A stretch of 64,000 nt of DNA from JACKAQ01 sp965227145 (GCA_965227145.1 OZ245730.1:1612001-1676000); one strand, 5' to 3'; shown: positions 33,883-43,976, counted from the first letter of the stretch. Notes: generated from the sequence alone by a model not told the origin. Program-made: numbers and translations.

Positions 33883-34134
33883 TTATTCCGGTTCCAGTTC
33901 GTCGAGTTCACCCATTTGTTTCAGATAGCCAAACACTAGCTGCGCCTCATCTTCATCCACTTTGCTAATCGCCAAACCCACATGCACCAGCACGTAATCG
34001 TTCACTTGAACATCATCCAGCATTTCCAAACTGATTTCTTTTATTACGCCGCCAAAGCTCACCTTTGCCATGCGAATTTCGCCATCCAATAGCGTGTATA
34101 ATTCCTTCACTTGTCCGGGGATTGCCAAACACAT
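33883..34134 (-). CDS. hypC: Hydrogenase maturation chaperone HypC
   Basis: 83 residues. It opens MCLAIPGQV, with Cys2 as the iron ligand after removal of Met. An OB-like body follows (GGVIKEISLEML, VNDYVLVHVGLAISKV). The frame has an ATG two codons earlier, but the gtggag ribosome site is only 2 bases from that one and 8 from this one, and only the second start leaves Cys at position 2. It partners with HypD and the large subunit precursor. Confidence 0.95.
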   Translation of the reverse strand: MCLAIPGQVKELYTLLDGEIRMAKVSFGGVIKEISLEMLDDVQVNDYVLVHVGLAISKVDEDEAQLVFGYLKQMGELDELEPE

Positions 34135-34274
34135 TATCATTTCTCCACGGTTTTGTTCATTCGGTTTATCGTAATCGCTCTGTTGTTTTCATTTTACTGT
34201 TCAGATGTTGCCGCAAACGGCAAAGTGCACAACGAAACGATGTAAAGGGTTCAACCCAAATTTGTCTAAACGTT

Positions 34275-36644
34275 TCATTTTTCCACTTTTTCTGCGATAT
34301 GTTTTTCCGGTGAAATTTCAGATGCCGGTATTTGCCCATTGGTTGCGAAAACCAGTTGCCCGAACGAAATATTTTCATCGTTTGGCGAGAGGTGGCGATG
34401 GAAAAACAGTTGATAATCGCTGAGCGTCAGTTTCAATAAATCAATCAATAGCGCATTTTGGAAAACGCCACCGCTGAATCCGAGGTGTTTTAATCCATGC
34501 GAAACCGCTATTTTTTCGATCAATTTGATCAGGCTGAAGTGAAAGCGAAACGCGATTTCGGCGGGATTTTTGTCGTTGCGAATGTCATCCACAATTGCGG
34601 CGATTGCCGGCTGGTGCGAAATGATTCCGGTCAATTGGTTGTAGCCGAAAGGGTAGGGGACGGCATTTTTCGGGACGCCGTTTTCCCGGACGAATCGCCA
34701 GGCGAGACGTTCCAGCAGCATCGCCGCTTCGCCTTCGAACGATACTTTGTCCGCCAATCCCAACACACAGGCGATGGCGTCGAACAAACGCCCCATGCTG
34801 CTGGTGGAATGCGCGTGCTCTTTTTTGAGCAATTGGTGGTAAATTTGCCATTCCTGATTCGAGAATTTTTGTTGCAGCAACGCCCGTATTTCGGGGTGAT
34901 CGCGCAGCAGCGCAAATGCCGAAATCCGCGGTTCGAGTGCCGCTTTGTCGCCGGCGAGCAACGGAAAATAATCGAGATGTGCCGTTCGTTTCATCCGGTT
35001 TTCGGAAAAAATAAAACTTTCGCTGCCCCAGATGGCGCTGTCATCGCCGTAACCGGTGCCGTCCCAAATGAAGCCGAGAATATCGGTTTTGGCATCGAGC
35101 AGCTCATTTTCTGCCAGCAACGCCCAAAAATGGGCGCGGTGATGCTGCAATTCCGTCACCGGTACATTTGCAGAACTCGCACGCGCTTTCCCGGCGTTGG
35201 TCGATTCGTAATTCGGATGCGAATCGACAACAATGGATTGCGGTGAAAATTTCAGCAAACCAGTTAAATGGTCAATTGTCCATAGATAGCGTCGTTCGGT
35301 TTCGTAAGAACCGAGATCGCCGAGGTATTGCGAGATAAAAATATTGCCGCGATGGCACATCGAAATGGTGCTTTTTTGACGCGCGCCCATCGCCAAAACT
35401 GAGCGGTTTTCGGGGATTTTCAACAAACCGTGGGGATAAATCGGAGCAAACGAACGGGAGCGTCGCATCACGATGCGCGTGCCGCTCAGCGGCGAAAATC
35501 GCACCACCGAATCATCTTGCGGCATCACGATGTCGCGATTGTTCGTCAAAACAAAATCGCAAACGTCGTCGAGCAAATCAAAAATTTCTGCGTCGGTTGC
35601 GAGAATCGGCGAGCCGGAAATATTCGCCGAAGTGGCGATCACCGGTTGCTGCAATTCCTGCATCAGCAATTCGTGCAGCGGCGTGTAGGGCAGCATGATG
35701 CCGAGCGTATCGTGTCCCGGCGCAACGGATTCCGCAATCGCCGGTGCTGCATCCGGACGGGATTCCAAAATGACGATCGGTTTTTCCCGGCTGGTGAGTT
35801 CCGCTGCTTCCGCGGGGGATACGGTCGCGTATTTACGGGCGGCGGACAGATCGGGCACCATCAGCGCAAATGGTTTTGCGGGGCGATGTTTGCGTTTCCG
35901 CAACTGTTGCACGGTTTTTGGGTTGAGGGCATCTGCCAGCAGCAAAAAGCCGCCCAATCCGCGCATCGCGATGATTTTACCGTTGCGAATCTGCGCCGCA
36001 GCCTGCCGGATAGCGGTTTCATTTTTGGCTAAAATTCTATTTTTCCGATTGACCAATTCCAGCCGGATGCCACAGGTGTTGCAGGAATTGGTTTGCGAAT
36101 AAAACCGGCGGTCTGCCGGATGGTCGTATTCTGTTTGGCAATCCGGGCACATGGCGAATGGCGCCATGGTTGTGTTGGGGCGATCGTAGGGCAATTTGGT
36201 GATGATCGAATACCGCGGTCCGCAATTGGTGCAGGTGATAAACGCATATTTGCTGCGGCGATTGTGCGGATCGTTCAACTCGGTTCGGCAATCGTCGCAC
36301 ATGTCCAAATCCGGTAAAATCAACAGGTTGGCGATGCCGTTTCCGTCGCTTTCGCTCACCCGGAAATCGTTGAACTGTTGCTGCGCCACTTCCCGCATTT
36401 CGGAATAGGTTACGCTGGCAATCGATGGATAATCCCGCAACAACGTCCGGTAAAATTGCTGCACGACCACTGGCGAACCGTTCACCCGAATGTGCACGCC
36501 ATCCAGCCCATTATTCACCCAGCCGGTCAGCCGGTTTTCGTTCGCCAATCGATACACAAACGGGCGAAAGCCGACACCCTGAACTTTGCCGTTCAGGTGA
36601 ATATGAAACGTGCGGTGATCCGCTGCGGTGGGATTCTTGCCCAT
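34275..36644 (-). CDS. hypF: Carbamoyltransferase HypF
   Basis: 789 residues, full length. It makes carbamoyl-adenylate from carbamoyl phosphate and moves the carbamoyl to HypE. The order of domains is normal: acylphosphatase (GKVQGVGFRPFVYRLA), two zinc fingers (CDDC...CTNC and CPDC...CNTC), YrdC-like (AAAQIRNGKIIAMRGLGGF; TSANISGSP) and Kae1-like with HHRAHFWALL and GFSGGVFQN. The ATG at 36644 follows the hypB stop by 5 bases. The 140 bases to hypC hold no gene. Confidence 0.97.
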   Translation of the reverse strand: MGKNPTAADHRTFHIHLNGKVQGVGFRPFVYRLANENRLTGWVNNGLDGVHIRVNGSPVVVQQFYRTLLRDYPSIASVTYSEMREVAQQQFNDFRVSESDGNGIANLLILPDLDMCDDCRTELNDPHNRRSKYAFITCTNCGPRYSIITKLPYDRPNTTMAPFAMCPDCQTEYDHPADRRFYSQTNSCNTCGIRLELVNRKNRILAKNETAIRQAAAQIRNGKIIAMRGLGGFLLLADALNPKTVQQLRKRKHRPAKPFALMVPDLSAARKYATVSPAEAAELTSREKPIVILESRPDAAPAIAESVAPGHDTLGIMLPYTPLHELLMQELQQPVIATSANISGSPILATDAEIFDLLDDVCDFVLTNNRDIVMPQDDSVVRFSPLSGTRIVMRRSRSFAPIYPHGLLKIPENRSVLAMGARQKSTISMCHRGNIFISQYLGDLGSYETERRYLWTIDHLTGLLKFSPQSIVVDSHPNYESTNAGKARASSANVPVTELQHHRAHFWALLAENELLDAKTDILGFIWDGTGYGDDSAIWGSESFIFSENRMKRTAHLDYFPLLAGDKAALEPRISAFALLRDHPEIRALLQQKFSNQEWQIYHQLLKKEHAHSTSSMGRLFDAIACVLGLADKVSFEGEAAMLLERLAWRFVRENGVPKNAVPYPFGYNQLTGIISHQPAIAAIVDDIRNDKNPAEIAFRFHFSLIKLIEKIAVSHGLKHLGFSGGVFQNALLIDLLKLTLSDYQLFFHRHLSPNDENISFGQLVFATNGQIPASEISPEKHIAEKVEK

Positions 36645-36649
36645 TAGCC

Positions 36650-37357
36650 TCAGGTTGCTGTTTTGGTTTCGCGTTTGGTTGCCAATTGCTGAATCAGGAA
36701 ATTGCACCATTCTTCCATGCCGTCGCCTTTCATGCTGGACAGCACAAACGGCTGTATTTCGGCGTTTACTTCGTGCGCATCTTTGATGACCGCATCCACT
36801 GAAAACGGGACATACGGCAGCAGGTCGGATTTTGTGACCAGCATGATATCGGTTGTGAGAAACATGCTCGGGTATTTTTTTGGCTTGTCGTCGCCTTCGG
36901 TAACGGAAACGAGCGTAACGCGGATGTCCTCACCCAAATCGTATGACGCCGGACAAACCAGGTTGCCGACATTTTCGATGAACAGAATATCGACATCCGA
37001 TAAATCGAGATTGGGCATTGCCTGCTGGATCATCTGCGCTTCCAGATGGCAGATGCCGCCGGTGACAATTTGCAGCGCCTGAATGCCGTGTTTGCGGATG
37101 CGCTCCGCATCACGTTCGGTTTGCAAATCGCCTTCCAGCACCGCGATATTCACCCGGTTTTTCAATAATTTGATGGTTTCTTCCAGCAAGCTGGTTTTGC
37201 CGCTGCCGGGTGATGACACCAGATTGATGAGCAAAATATTTTGATCGAACATCTGTTTGCGGATCATCTCCGCAACGTAATCATTGGCTTTTAATAAATT
37301 CAATGAAACGTCGTGCACTTGCAGCGTGCCGACCGCTTTATTCGTTAATTTTTTCAT
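36650..37357 (-). CDS. hypB: Hydrogenase nickel incorporation GTPase HypB
   Basis: 235 residues. GTP hydrolysis by HypB drives nickel delivery to the large subunit together with HypA. The P-loop is SSPGSGKTS, the metal-binding Cys-His is in GGICHLEAQM, and the switch/base motifs are ENVGNLVCP and TKSDLLPY. It has no His-rich N-terminal nickel store, so the histidine-rich permease next door may be the main nickel-handling protein. The ATG overlaps the end of hypA by 20 bases. Confidence 0.96.
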   Translation of the reverse strand: MKKLTNKAVGTLQVHDVSLNLLKANDYVAEMIRKQMFDQNILLINLVSSPGSGKTSLLEETIKLLKNRVNIAVLEGDLQTERDAERIRKHGIQALQIVTGGICHLEAQMIQQAMPNLDLSDVDILFIENVGNLVCPASYDLGEDIRVTLVSVTEGDDKPKKYPSMFLTTDIMLVTKSDLLPYVPFSVDAVIKDAHEVNAEIQPFVLSSMKGDGMEEWCNFLIQQLATKRETKTAT

Positions 37358-37715
37358 GACTGACCTCGTCGGGTTCTTCGATGACAATTTGACTGACTTT
37401 CAACTCGTTGCCTTCCACCACGTTGGATGATGCTTGCCCGCAATCCGGGCAAATAAAGCGTTGCTGCTCAACGGTAAACCGATGCCCGCAGTGGTGGCAT
37501 TCAACAATAATATTGCGCGTTTCGATGGTTAGGCTGACGTTTTCGTATTGCGTTCCGGCAATCACCAATTCGAACGCGTTTTGCAAATATCCCGGTTCCA
37601 CACCGGAAAGCACGCCGATTTGCAAATGGATTTCGCTTAAATGGCGCAGCTCAGTTTCGGGAAAATTTTCTTCGAGCGATTGAAAAATGCTTTGACAGAT
37701 CGACAATTCGTGCAT
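37338..37715 (-). CDS. hypA: Hydrogenase nickel metallochaperone HypA
   Basis: 125 residues. The N-terminal MHELSICQS carries His2, a nickel ligand. The zinc site is formed by the CHHCG and CPDCG pairs. HypA delivers nickel with HypB. It lies 18 bases from the permease gene upstream, and its 3' end overlaps hypB, so permease, hypA and hypB are cotranscribed. Confidence 0.96.
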   Translation of the reverse strand: MHELSICQSIFQSLEENFPETELRHLSEIHLQIGVLSGVEPGYLQNAFELVIAGTQYENVSLTIETRNIIVECHHCGHRFTVEQQRFICPDCGQASSNVVEGNELKVSQIVIEEPDEVSHEKINE

Positions 37716-37733
37716 TTTGGTAACTCATTTTCG

Positions 37734-38420
37734 TTAAATAAACAGAATCCATGCGATGCCAACGCAAATCGCCAGACTCGAAAAGCCATATTGCAGCCAT
37801 TGCAGGGCTTGCGCGGAACGGTCGATCAGCCGTTGCGCCAACTGCCCCAACGCCCAGCTAAATGCAGACATCGCCACAATAGCGCCAACGCCAAAACCGA
37901 CGACATAACCAACAGCCGTGACCGTATCGGGAAACGCGAGTGCCGGCAAAATGCCGAACAAATGCGATGTGCCCGCCAATCCGTGTAAAATGCCGATGCC
38001 GAAAGGCGCGTGTGCATGCGAATGCTGTGATTTATGCGGTTGTGCAGGTGTTTTCTGGTGCAGGTGAAAATGGGCGTGACGATCGCCGTCGTGCTCGTGT
38101 TCGTGATAGTGCAGCCGGGAATTGAGGGCTTTCCGGATGGTCCATAAACCCAGCGCGATCAACACAAATCCCACCAATCGCTCGCTCCATTGCGACAGCG
38201 TTTCGATCGGCAAAACCTCGCGCCAGATAAATACAATCAACCCAATCGCCCAAACCCCGCTGGTGTGACCGATACCCCACCACAGCCCGGTAAGCCAGGT
38301 GCGTTGGCGTTGATTGACAGACAATGGTGCAACTGCCGCAAGATGATCAGGCCCGATCAGTACATGAACGATGCCTGCCAGCAAGCCAGTTGCTGCAGCA
38401 AAAATTAGCCCCGGATCCAT
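37734..38420 (-). CDS. Nickel permease (NicO/UreH-like) with histidine-rich loop
   Basis: 228 residues with about six membrane helices. The N-terminal helix has GIVHVLIGPDHLAAVAPL, the HxxxGPDH metal-binding motif of UreH/NicO-type nickel and cobalt transporters. A second motif, HGLAGTSHLFG, is in the fourth helix. A cytoplasmic or periplasmic loop between helices 3 and 4 (residues ~103-140) holds more than ten histidines. Its place at the head of the hyp operon argues for nickel supply to the hydrogenase. A ribosome site aaggggaa precedes the ATG. Confidence 0.9.
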   Translation of the reverse strand: MDPGLIFAAATGLLAGIVHVLIGPDHLAAVAPLSVNQRQRTWLTGLWWGIGHTSGVWAIGLIVFIWREVLPIETLSQWSERLVGFVLIALGLWTIRKALNSRLHYHEHEHDGDRHAHFHLHQKTPAQPHKSQHSHAHAPFGIGILHGLAGTSHLFGILPALAFPDTVTAVGYVVGFGVGAIVAMSAFSWALGQLAQRLIDRSAQALQWLQYGFSSLAICVGIAWILFI

Positions 38421-38606
38421 GTTTTCCCCTTATACCAACCGTCTCATTTGTCAGTATATTTATTGAGAAATATATCTGATTGTGTTCATTTATTCAAATG
38501 AAATATGAGGGTATTTGCTGCCTTTTTTGCCGGAATTTGAGCAAACGGGATGATGGAATTCCGGACGGCGATTGGGCGTCGCTAAACAGCTCGTTCCAAT
38601 TTTCAG

Positions 38607-39029
38607 TTAATTTGTTTGGTTGGATATTTGGGGTTTTAGCCGGATCAACATCAGATAAGCAGCGATCAAACCGATAACGGAGAACACCACATCGTTCGGA
38701 TCATACACATTTCGCCCGCCCAAATTGTGGATTTTTAATTCCTGGAGAATAACAAAAATACCCGCGAAAACGGTGGCGAAGATATAAATGAATTTTTCCT
38801 GAACCCTGTTTTCGGGTTTTATCCATTTATTGTTGATCACCAGCCAGATGTATGTGACAGAGAGCGTCCCGACAATTGCTTCACAAAAATTTGAATAGGA
38901 AAGAACACATATTGTCCAAAATCCGTCGTCGCTGTTTTCGAGAATAAAGGGTCGGATCAGCACTTTATTTAAAACGAAAGTTACAATTATTGCAATCTGG
39001 ATTCGGGCTAATACTAAAATGCTGTTCAT
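38607..39029 (-). CDS. Small four-helix membrane protein, VanZ-like
   Basis: 140 residues with four hydrophobic segments (about 5-27, 43-65, 79-98 and 113-132). The end, GGRNVYDPNDVVFSVIGLIAAYL, resembles the last helix of VanZ-like proteins. No catalytic residues are evident. The ATG at 39029 was chosen; upstream codons overlap the 3' end of the kinase gene in another frame. It starts 31 bases after the kinase gene on the same strand and may be its operon partner. The 186 bases to the nickel permease hold nothing recognisable. Confidence 0.65.
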   Translation of the reverse strand: MNSILVLARIQIAIIVTFVLNKVLIRPFILENSDDGFWTICVLSYSNFCEAIVGTLSVTYIWLVINNKWIKPENRVQEKFIYIFATVFAGIFVILQELKIHNLGGRNVYDPNDVVFSVIGLIAAYLMLIRLKPQISNQTN

Positions 39030-39060
39030 ATCTGCCTGTATTTTATTTTTGTGAAAATAC

Positions 39061-40791
39061 TCAAATCGACATCGGGATAACCACAGTAAAAACAGAACCT
39101 TTGCCAGGTTGGCTGGCGACCTCGATCCTGCCGTTGTGTTCCTGAATAATCTGATACGAAATGGATAATCCCATACTCGCCCGTACAACCGCGCCTTTTT
39201 TGGAGAATCCCGGATCAAAAATGGAGTCGAGATCTTCCGGTTTTATGCCCTTTCCCGTATCTCGAATAGCTACAAAAACATGGTTGTCTTCAACTTTTGT
39301 GGTGATGGTTATCCGCCCGGAGTTTTCGATGGCCTGGCAGGCGTTTTTTAATAAATTGAAAAAAACCTGATTCAGCTTTCGCGCGTGACAAACAAACGGC
39401 GGCACATCGCCGTATTCGCGAACAACCTCGATGTTGGTCAGCAAATCATGTTTGATCAGCGCCAAAACGCTGTCCAGGCTTTCGTGAATATCCGCCACTG
39501 CCGTTTCGGCTTCATCCAGCCGGGCGAAGGTTTTGAGATTCTGGATAATCCCGCCGAGCCGCTCCGTTCCCTGATCAATCGATTGATCGGCGTTTAAAAT
39601 AATTTGCATCATTTTCTGGATTTCGCGGTCGCTCGCCGCAATGTCTGGCGGCAAATCGTCCAGCCGGGATTTCAATCGGGCAACCGCTTTGGATTGGGTA
39701 TTTTTCATGCTGCGAATCACGCCCAGCGGCGTGTTGATTTCGTGGGTCAATCCCGCCACCAGTTGTCCTAACGATGCCATTTTTTCCTGAACAATAATTT
39801 GTTTTTGCATTTGCTGCAAAGTGTTGAGCGTATTTTCGAGCTCGATATTTTTCTCTTTCAATTCACGGGTTCGCGCGTCAACTTTTATTTCGAGGGTGTG
39901 GTTTTGCGCCGCAAGTTTTTGGTGGGATGATTCCAGTTCCTGCACCATTTCGTTAAAATTATGGGTCAATACGCCAATTTCATCTTCGGTAATAATGGCT
40001 GTCCGGGTTGAATAATCGCCCGCCCGAACCTTGTCGATTTCGGTTAACAGCGAATCGATCGGTTTGGTGAATGCGCGTTTCAAAAAAATGACGGAAGTAA
40101 TAACGCCAAACAAAACAACCAAACGATCGATCATCACCGATTCCAGCGGATTGAGGGTGGAAAACTGGGCGTGTTTATCGCCCAATTCCAATGTAACAGC
40201 CAATTCCAGAATCGCCAGCAGCGCCGGAATAAATACGATGATGATAAAAATCACCAAAAACATCATGCCGATTTGCCGTTTTCCTGCCGGATAAAGAATG
40301 CCGAACCGCGCAAACATTTGCGATTTAAGGTCCATTTTGAAATCGTTGATCAAAAAATAGATGATAAACGCGGGGAAAATTGCAAAAATAAATAAGGTTG
40401 CCGGAATGCCGGACAAGATCAGAAGCATGGGCATTTTTTCAACCGTAAACACTTCTATGTCGCCATATACTGATGGATCGATAAACAGCGGCAGCACGGA
40501 AACGGTCGTGAAAATTGTGCCGATGATAAAAATCCAGCCGGTTGACAGACGGTTCAGCCGGTCGACCCGCTGTTTTGCCAGCTCGATATCGCCATCGTTG
40601 TTAAATAATTTGTCAATCGGCTTGAACAGGTGATGGGTGCCCCAAAAATTCAACAGCCCGTAAAGGGAGAAGTGCATCAATCCCATCATTAAAAATATGT
40701 CGAACGATTTGTGGAAAATAAAGTAGATGCTGTTGAACACCATTATCAGTGGAAAAGCGCTCAACATTGAGAGATAATATCGTTTTTTCAT
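39061..40791 (-). CDS. Membrane-bound HAMP sensor histidine kinase
   Basis: 576 residues. The N-terminal ~240 residues hold six or so membrane helices with little extracytoplasmic sequence, suggesting a membrane-embedded sensor. A HAMP domain (LKRAFTKPIDSLLTEIDKV) and a coiled coil (300-340) follow. The histidine is in GLTHEINTPLGVI; ATPase boxes are NLLKNACQAI, DTGKGI and GLSISYQII, with FDPGFSKKG between. No response regulator is adjacent, so its partner must be elsewhere in the genome. Confidence 0.88.
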   Translation of the reverse strand: MKKRYYLSMLSAFPLIMVFNSIYFIFHKSFDIFLMMGLMHFSLYGLLNFWGTHHLFKPIDKLFNNDGDIELAKQRVDRLNRLSTGWIFIIGTIFTTVSVLPLFIDPSVYGDIEVFTVEKMPMLLILSGIPATLFIFAIFPAFIIYFLINDFKMDLKSQMFARFGILYPAGKRQIGMMFLVIFIIIVFIPALLAILELAVTLELGDKHAQFSTLNPLESVMIDRLVVLFGVITSVIFLKRAFTKPIDSLLTEIDKVRAGDYSTRTAIITEDEIGVLTHNFNEMVQELESSHQKLAAQNHTLEIKVDARTRELKEKNIELENTLNTLQQMQKQIIVQEKMASLGQLVAGLTHEINTPLGVIRSMKNTQSKAVARLKSRLDDLPPDIAASDREIQKMMQIILNADQSIDQGTERLGGIIQNLKTFARLDEAETAVADIHESLDSVLALIKHDLLTNIEVVREYGDVPPFVCHARKLNQVFFNLLKNACQAIENSGRITITTKVEDNHVFVAIRDTGKGIKPEDLDSIFDPGFSKKGAVVRASMGLSISYQIIQEHNGRIEVASQPGKGSVFTVVIPMSI

Positions 40792-40838
40792 TCTTGGCTG
40801 ATGATCCGTTTTTGTGCAACATTTCGAGTTTTTGCGAC

Positions 40839-41819
40839 CTATTCCTTCACCACATCGATGACAATATTGCCGGTTTTACGTCCCGTATCAACATATCGGT
40901 GAGCGTCGGGAACACCTTCCAGCGGATAACGCCGGTCGATCACTGTTTTTATTTTTCCCGATTCAAACAATGGCACAAGTTGGGTGAGCATTTTTTTCGA
41001 TTCGGGAAGTGGCAATAATCCGGTGGCAGAAAATTTGGCTTTTTTATTGCTGAATTTCGATGTCCACAGCATTTGAAACAGCAGCGGCATTGCGAGCACC
41101 GGCGATATGAAAACACCGTTTTCCGTTAACGCGCTTTTACAGCCCGAAAAAGAAAGCTTACCAACGGTATCGTAAATAATATCGTACTGTTGCCCGTTTT
41201 TTGTGAAATCTGTTTTGATGTAATCGATAACATGATCTGCTCCAAGCGATTGCACCAACGCGACATTTGTTGCGCTGCAAACACCGGTTACGATTGCCCC
41301 AAAATGTTTGGCCAGTTGCACCGCGTATGTGCCCTGGCTTCCGGATGCGCCGTTAATCAGCACCTGTTGTCCGGGTTGGATATTTGCCAGATTTTTCAGG
41401 AAATTCATTGCGGTCAACGCGCCGTCGCAAATGGGCGCGGAATCTGCGAACGGCAAATTTTCCGGCTGCGACACGAGTAATCCGGATTCTGAAATCGTGA
41501 GATACTCCGCGTTTGCGCCAAAATTCACGCTGGTTTCCCCGAAAACGGCATCGCCCGGTTTAAATTGGTTTACGTTTTCTCCAACGGATTCAATGATTCC
41601 GGCAAAACCGGTTCCCGGAATGGGACTTTTCGGGCGCAACAGACCGAGAAACAACCGTGCGTAAAATGGCGTGCCTTTTCGCATCATGCCTTCTGCAGCG
41701 GTTACGGTTGTTGCAAATATTTTGACCAACACTTCGTCGGGTTTTGGTGCGGGTTTTTCAACCTCTTTTAGCCGGAGAACCTCGGGAGATCCATATTTTG
41801 TGCAAACAATTGCCTTCAT
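40839..41819 (-). CDS. Quinone-oxidoreductase-like MDR dehydrogenase
   Basis: 326 residues of the zinc-independent medium-chain dehydrogenase/reductase type. It opens MKAIVCTKYGSPEVLRLKEV, binds NAD(P)H by INGASGSQGTYAVQLAKHFG near residue 155 and has the usual GADHVIDY. Cysteines of a catalytic zinc are lacking, as in NADPH:quinone reductases and enoyl reductases. The substrate is unknown. It has its own ribosome site (aaggga) and is 47 bases upstream of the kinase gene. Confidence 0.9.
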   Translation of the reverse strand: MKAIVCTKYGSPEVLRLKEVEKPAPKPDEVLVKIFATTVTAAEGMMRKGTPFYARLFLGLLRPKSPIPGTGFAGIIESVGENVNQFKPGDAVFGETSVNFGANAEYLTISESGLLVSQPENLPFADSAPICDGALTAMNFLKNLANIQPGQQVLINGASGSQGTYAVQLAKHFGAIVTGVCSATNVALVQSLGADHVIDYIKTDFTKNGQQYDIIYDTVGKLSFSGCKSALTENGVFISPVLAMPLLFQMLWTSKFSNKKAKFSATGLLPLPESKKMLTQLVPLFESGKIKTVIDRRYPLEGVPDAHRYVDTGRKTGNIVIDVVKE

Positions 41820-42004
41820 TATTATCCCTTCAGTTTGTTAGCGAAACATAAATTGAGTTGAAAGTAATCATTCCCGATGGAATTTCACAGGTTCACGGTT
41901 TTTTTTTCTGATATACTTTTTTTGATGGAGTCGTCATTAAAACAAATAGATTAACTGAAGTTTAAGCAATAATCTACGGAAAAACGGATGAATTGATGCC
42001 AACA

Positions 42005-42043
42005 AAAAAAGCCGGATAAAGATTACCTTTACCCGGCTTTTTG
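42005..42043. terminator. Intrinsic terminator of the chemotaxis receptor gene
   Basis: aaaaagccggataaag and ctttacccggcttttt form a stem of about 15 bp with one mismatch and a 5-base loop. On the minus strand it follows the receptor stop by 14 bases and ends in a T-run, and it can serve in both directions. Confidence 0.85.
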
Positions 42044-42056
42044 TTGATTTTATATG

Positions 42057-43976
42057 TTATTGGTACATCAAATGCTCAACGCGGTCACTTTGCTCTGTTT
42101 CGTTTAATTTGAATTTTTTCATCATATTATTCAAATTTCCTGTCAATTTGTATAATTCTTCAGTTGAGCGGGCGATTTGCTCTGTTTCTGCAGCGGTTTG
42201 CTGGATCACGCTGCTGATAGCTTCGATGTTGCGGGAAATTTGCTCCGATGCACTTGACTGCTCTTCGCTGGCGGCTGCAACTTGCATAATTGTATCTGAT
42301 ACGTTGATTGAATTTGCCAATATTTCTTTCAGGCTAACAGTGATTTCATCGGTTCGCTTCATCCCGGTATCGACGGATGCTTTTGCTGCGCTCATGGATT
42401 CGTTCACTTGAATGGCTTCGTTTTGGATTGCTTTGATCATTCCGGCAATCTGGCTGGTTGCCTTGGCTGTCCGTTCCGCAAGCCGGCGGACTTCGTCGGC
42501 GACAACGGCAAATCCTTTGCCCTGTTCACCGGCTCTTGCGGATTCTATTGCCGCGTTAAGCGCCAGTAAATTGGTCTGGTCTGCAATTTCATCAATTACC
42601 TGAGTGATTTCGCCAATATCGGTGGTTTTTTTGGAAAGTGATTCGATTAATTTTCCGGTGTGTTCAACGGAATCAACAATGGTTAACATGCTTTCGCGCG
42701 TAAACTCAATTTTCTTAACCCCTTCAGTGGTTGCGTTTTTGGAACCTGCCGCGAATCCGGCTGCTCGGGAAGCGTGTTTGCTCGTTTCCAAAATGGTGAT
42801 GGTCATTTGCTCAACTGCGCTGGCGATCTCACCAGCCTGCGCACCCTGTTGATGCGTACCCGCAGATAATTCTTCGGTGCTCGATGTAATTTGTGAACTG
42901 GTTGCCGATGTTTCCTGAACAGCCTGGGTTAATCGATAGATTATTTCACGGATATTTTTTACGGCTTTATTGAATCCGTTAAACAATTTTCCGATCGTAT
43001 CTTGCTTCTCAATTTCCAGATTGACGGTCAGATCACCTTTTTCGAACTGATTCATTGCCTGCAAAATCAACTGAATTTTATTGGAAAGATACGCTTCCCG
43101 GGTTTGGATTTCCTGCTTTGCAAGCTCTGCATCTGCCGCTGCATCGGCAGCTAATTGTCCTTTTTGTTCAACCTCTGCAATAGCTGATTTTATGTTGATT
43201 ACCATCGCGTTAAAAGCCGTTGCCAGATCGCCGATTTCATCATTGTTACGAACCGAAACCTCGACATTCAAATCATTTTCACCCACACGTTTTGCTGCAT
43301 TTTTGATGTTGATGATCGGTTTTGCAACGGTTTTGGAGATGTAAATCCCGCCGGCGACGGTAGCAATCAGGGCACAAACCAGCGTCATTATCATCAGATT
43401 TAGCGCGCCATAAAATTCATCACTTGCGGTTTCCAGACTGTGTTCGATATCTTTTTCAATAAATTCGGTGAGCTGATCAATATATCCTCTGGTTATTTCG
43501 AATGATTCTACACCTTTTTCAACGGATCGTATTTTCGCCCTTTGGATGGCGTCCTCATTCCCGGAGGTCAGATCCGCAACTATACTTTCCGATAGTGATT
43601 TCCAATCATCAAATGTGGCGTCAAATTTATCTGCCAACGCGATTGCGTCTTTATTTTCCAAAAACGATTTGAATTTTTTCCAGCGGGTTTCCACCTGCCC
43701 GAGATTTTCGCTGTGCGCATCCAATAGCGATTTATAGAGTGGTGTATTGGGTTCGGCAAAAACTAACGATCGTTCTGCAACGAGCGACTGTTGCAAATCG
43801 CGATCTACCTGCAATAACAAATCAATCGTTGAAACCCGGTTTTTGCCGAGAAAAATTGAGATGTTGTGCAGATCGTTCATTCCATGAATGCCAAGATATC
43901 CCACACCAACCAGCATAGTTGTTGTCAAAATAAAAATGATGGAAAGTTTGGTTGTTAAATTATACCGCCTTGTCAT
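42057..43976 (-). CDS. Methyl-accepting chemotaxis protein
   Basis: 639 residues. The first membrane helix is at ~10-28, then a ~165-residue periplasmic four-helix-bundle-type sensor, a second helix at ~195-217, a HAMP domain and a second HAMP-like segment (LQAMNQFEKGDLTVNLEI). The signalling hairpin tip DQTNLLALNAAIESARAGEQGKG is split as IADQTNLLALNAAIESA and GEQGKGFAVVADEVRRLAE. There is no C-terminal CheR-binding pentapeptide. A ribosome site aaaggag precedes the ATG. It implies motility, though no flagellar or che gene is nearby. Confidence 0.95.
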   Translation of the reverse strand: MTRRYNLTTKLSIIFILTTTMLVGVGYLGIHGMNDLHNISIFLGKNRVSTIDLLLQVDRDLQQSLVAERSLVFAEPNTPLYKSLLDAHSENLGQVETRWKKFKSFLENKDAIALADKFDATFDDWKSLSESIVADLTSGNEDAIQRAKIRSVEKGVESFEITRGYIDQLTEFIEKDIEHSLETASDEFYGALNLMIMTLVCALIATVAGGIYISKTVAKPIINIKNAAKRVGENDLNVEVSVRNNDEIGDLATAFNAMVINIKSAIAEVEQKGQLAADAAADAELAKQEIQTREAYLSNKIQLILQAMNQFEKGDLTVNLEIEKQDTIGKLFNGFNKAVKNIREIIYRLTQAVQETSATSSQITSSTEELSAGTHQQGAQAGEIASAVEQMTITILETSKHASRAAGFAAGSKNATTEGVKKIEFTRESMLTIVDSVEHTGKLIESLSKKTTDIGEITQVIDEIADQTNLLALNAAIESARAGEQGKGFAVVADEVRRLAERTAKATSQIAGMIKAIQNEAIQVNESMSAAKASVDTGMKRTDEITVSLKEILANSINVSDTIMQVAAASEEQSSASEQISRNIEAISSVIQQTAAETEQIARSTEELYKLTGNLNNMMKKFKLNETEQSDRVEHLMYQ

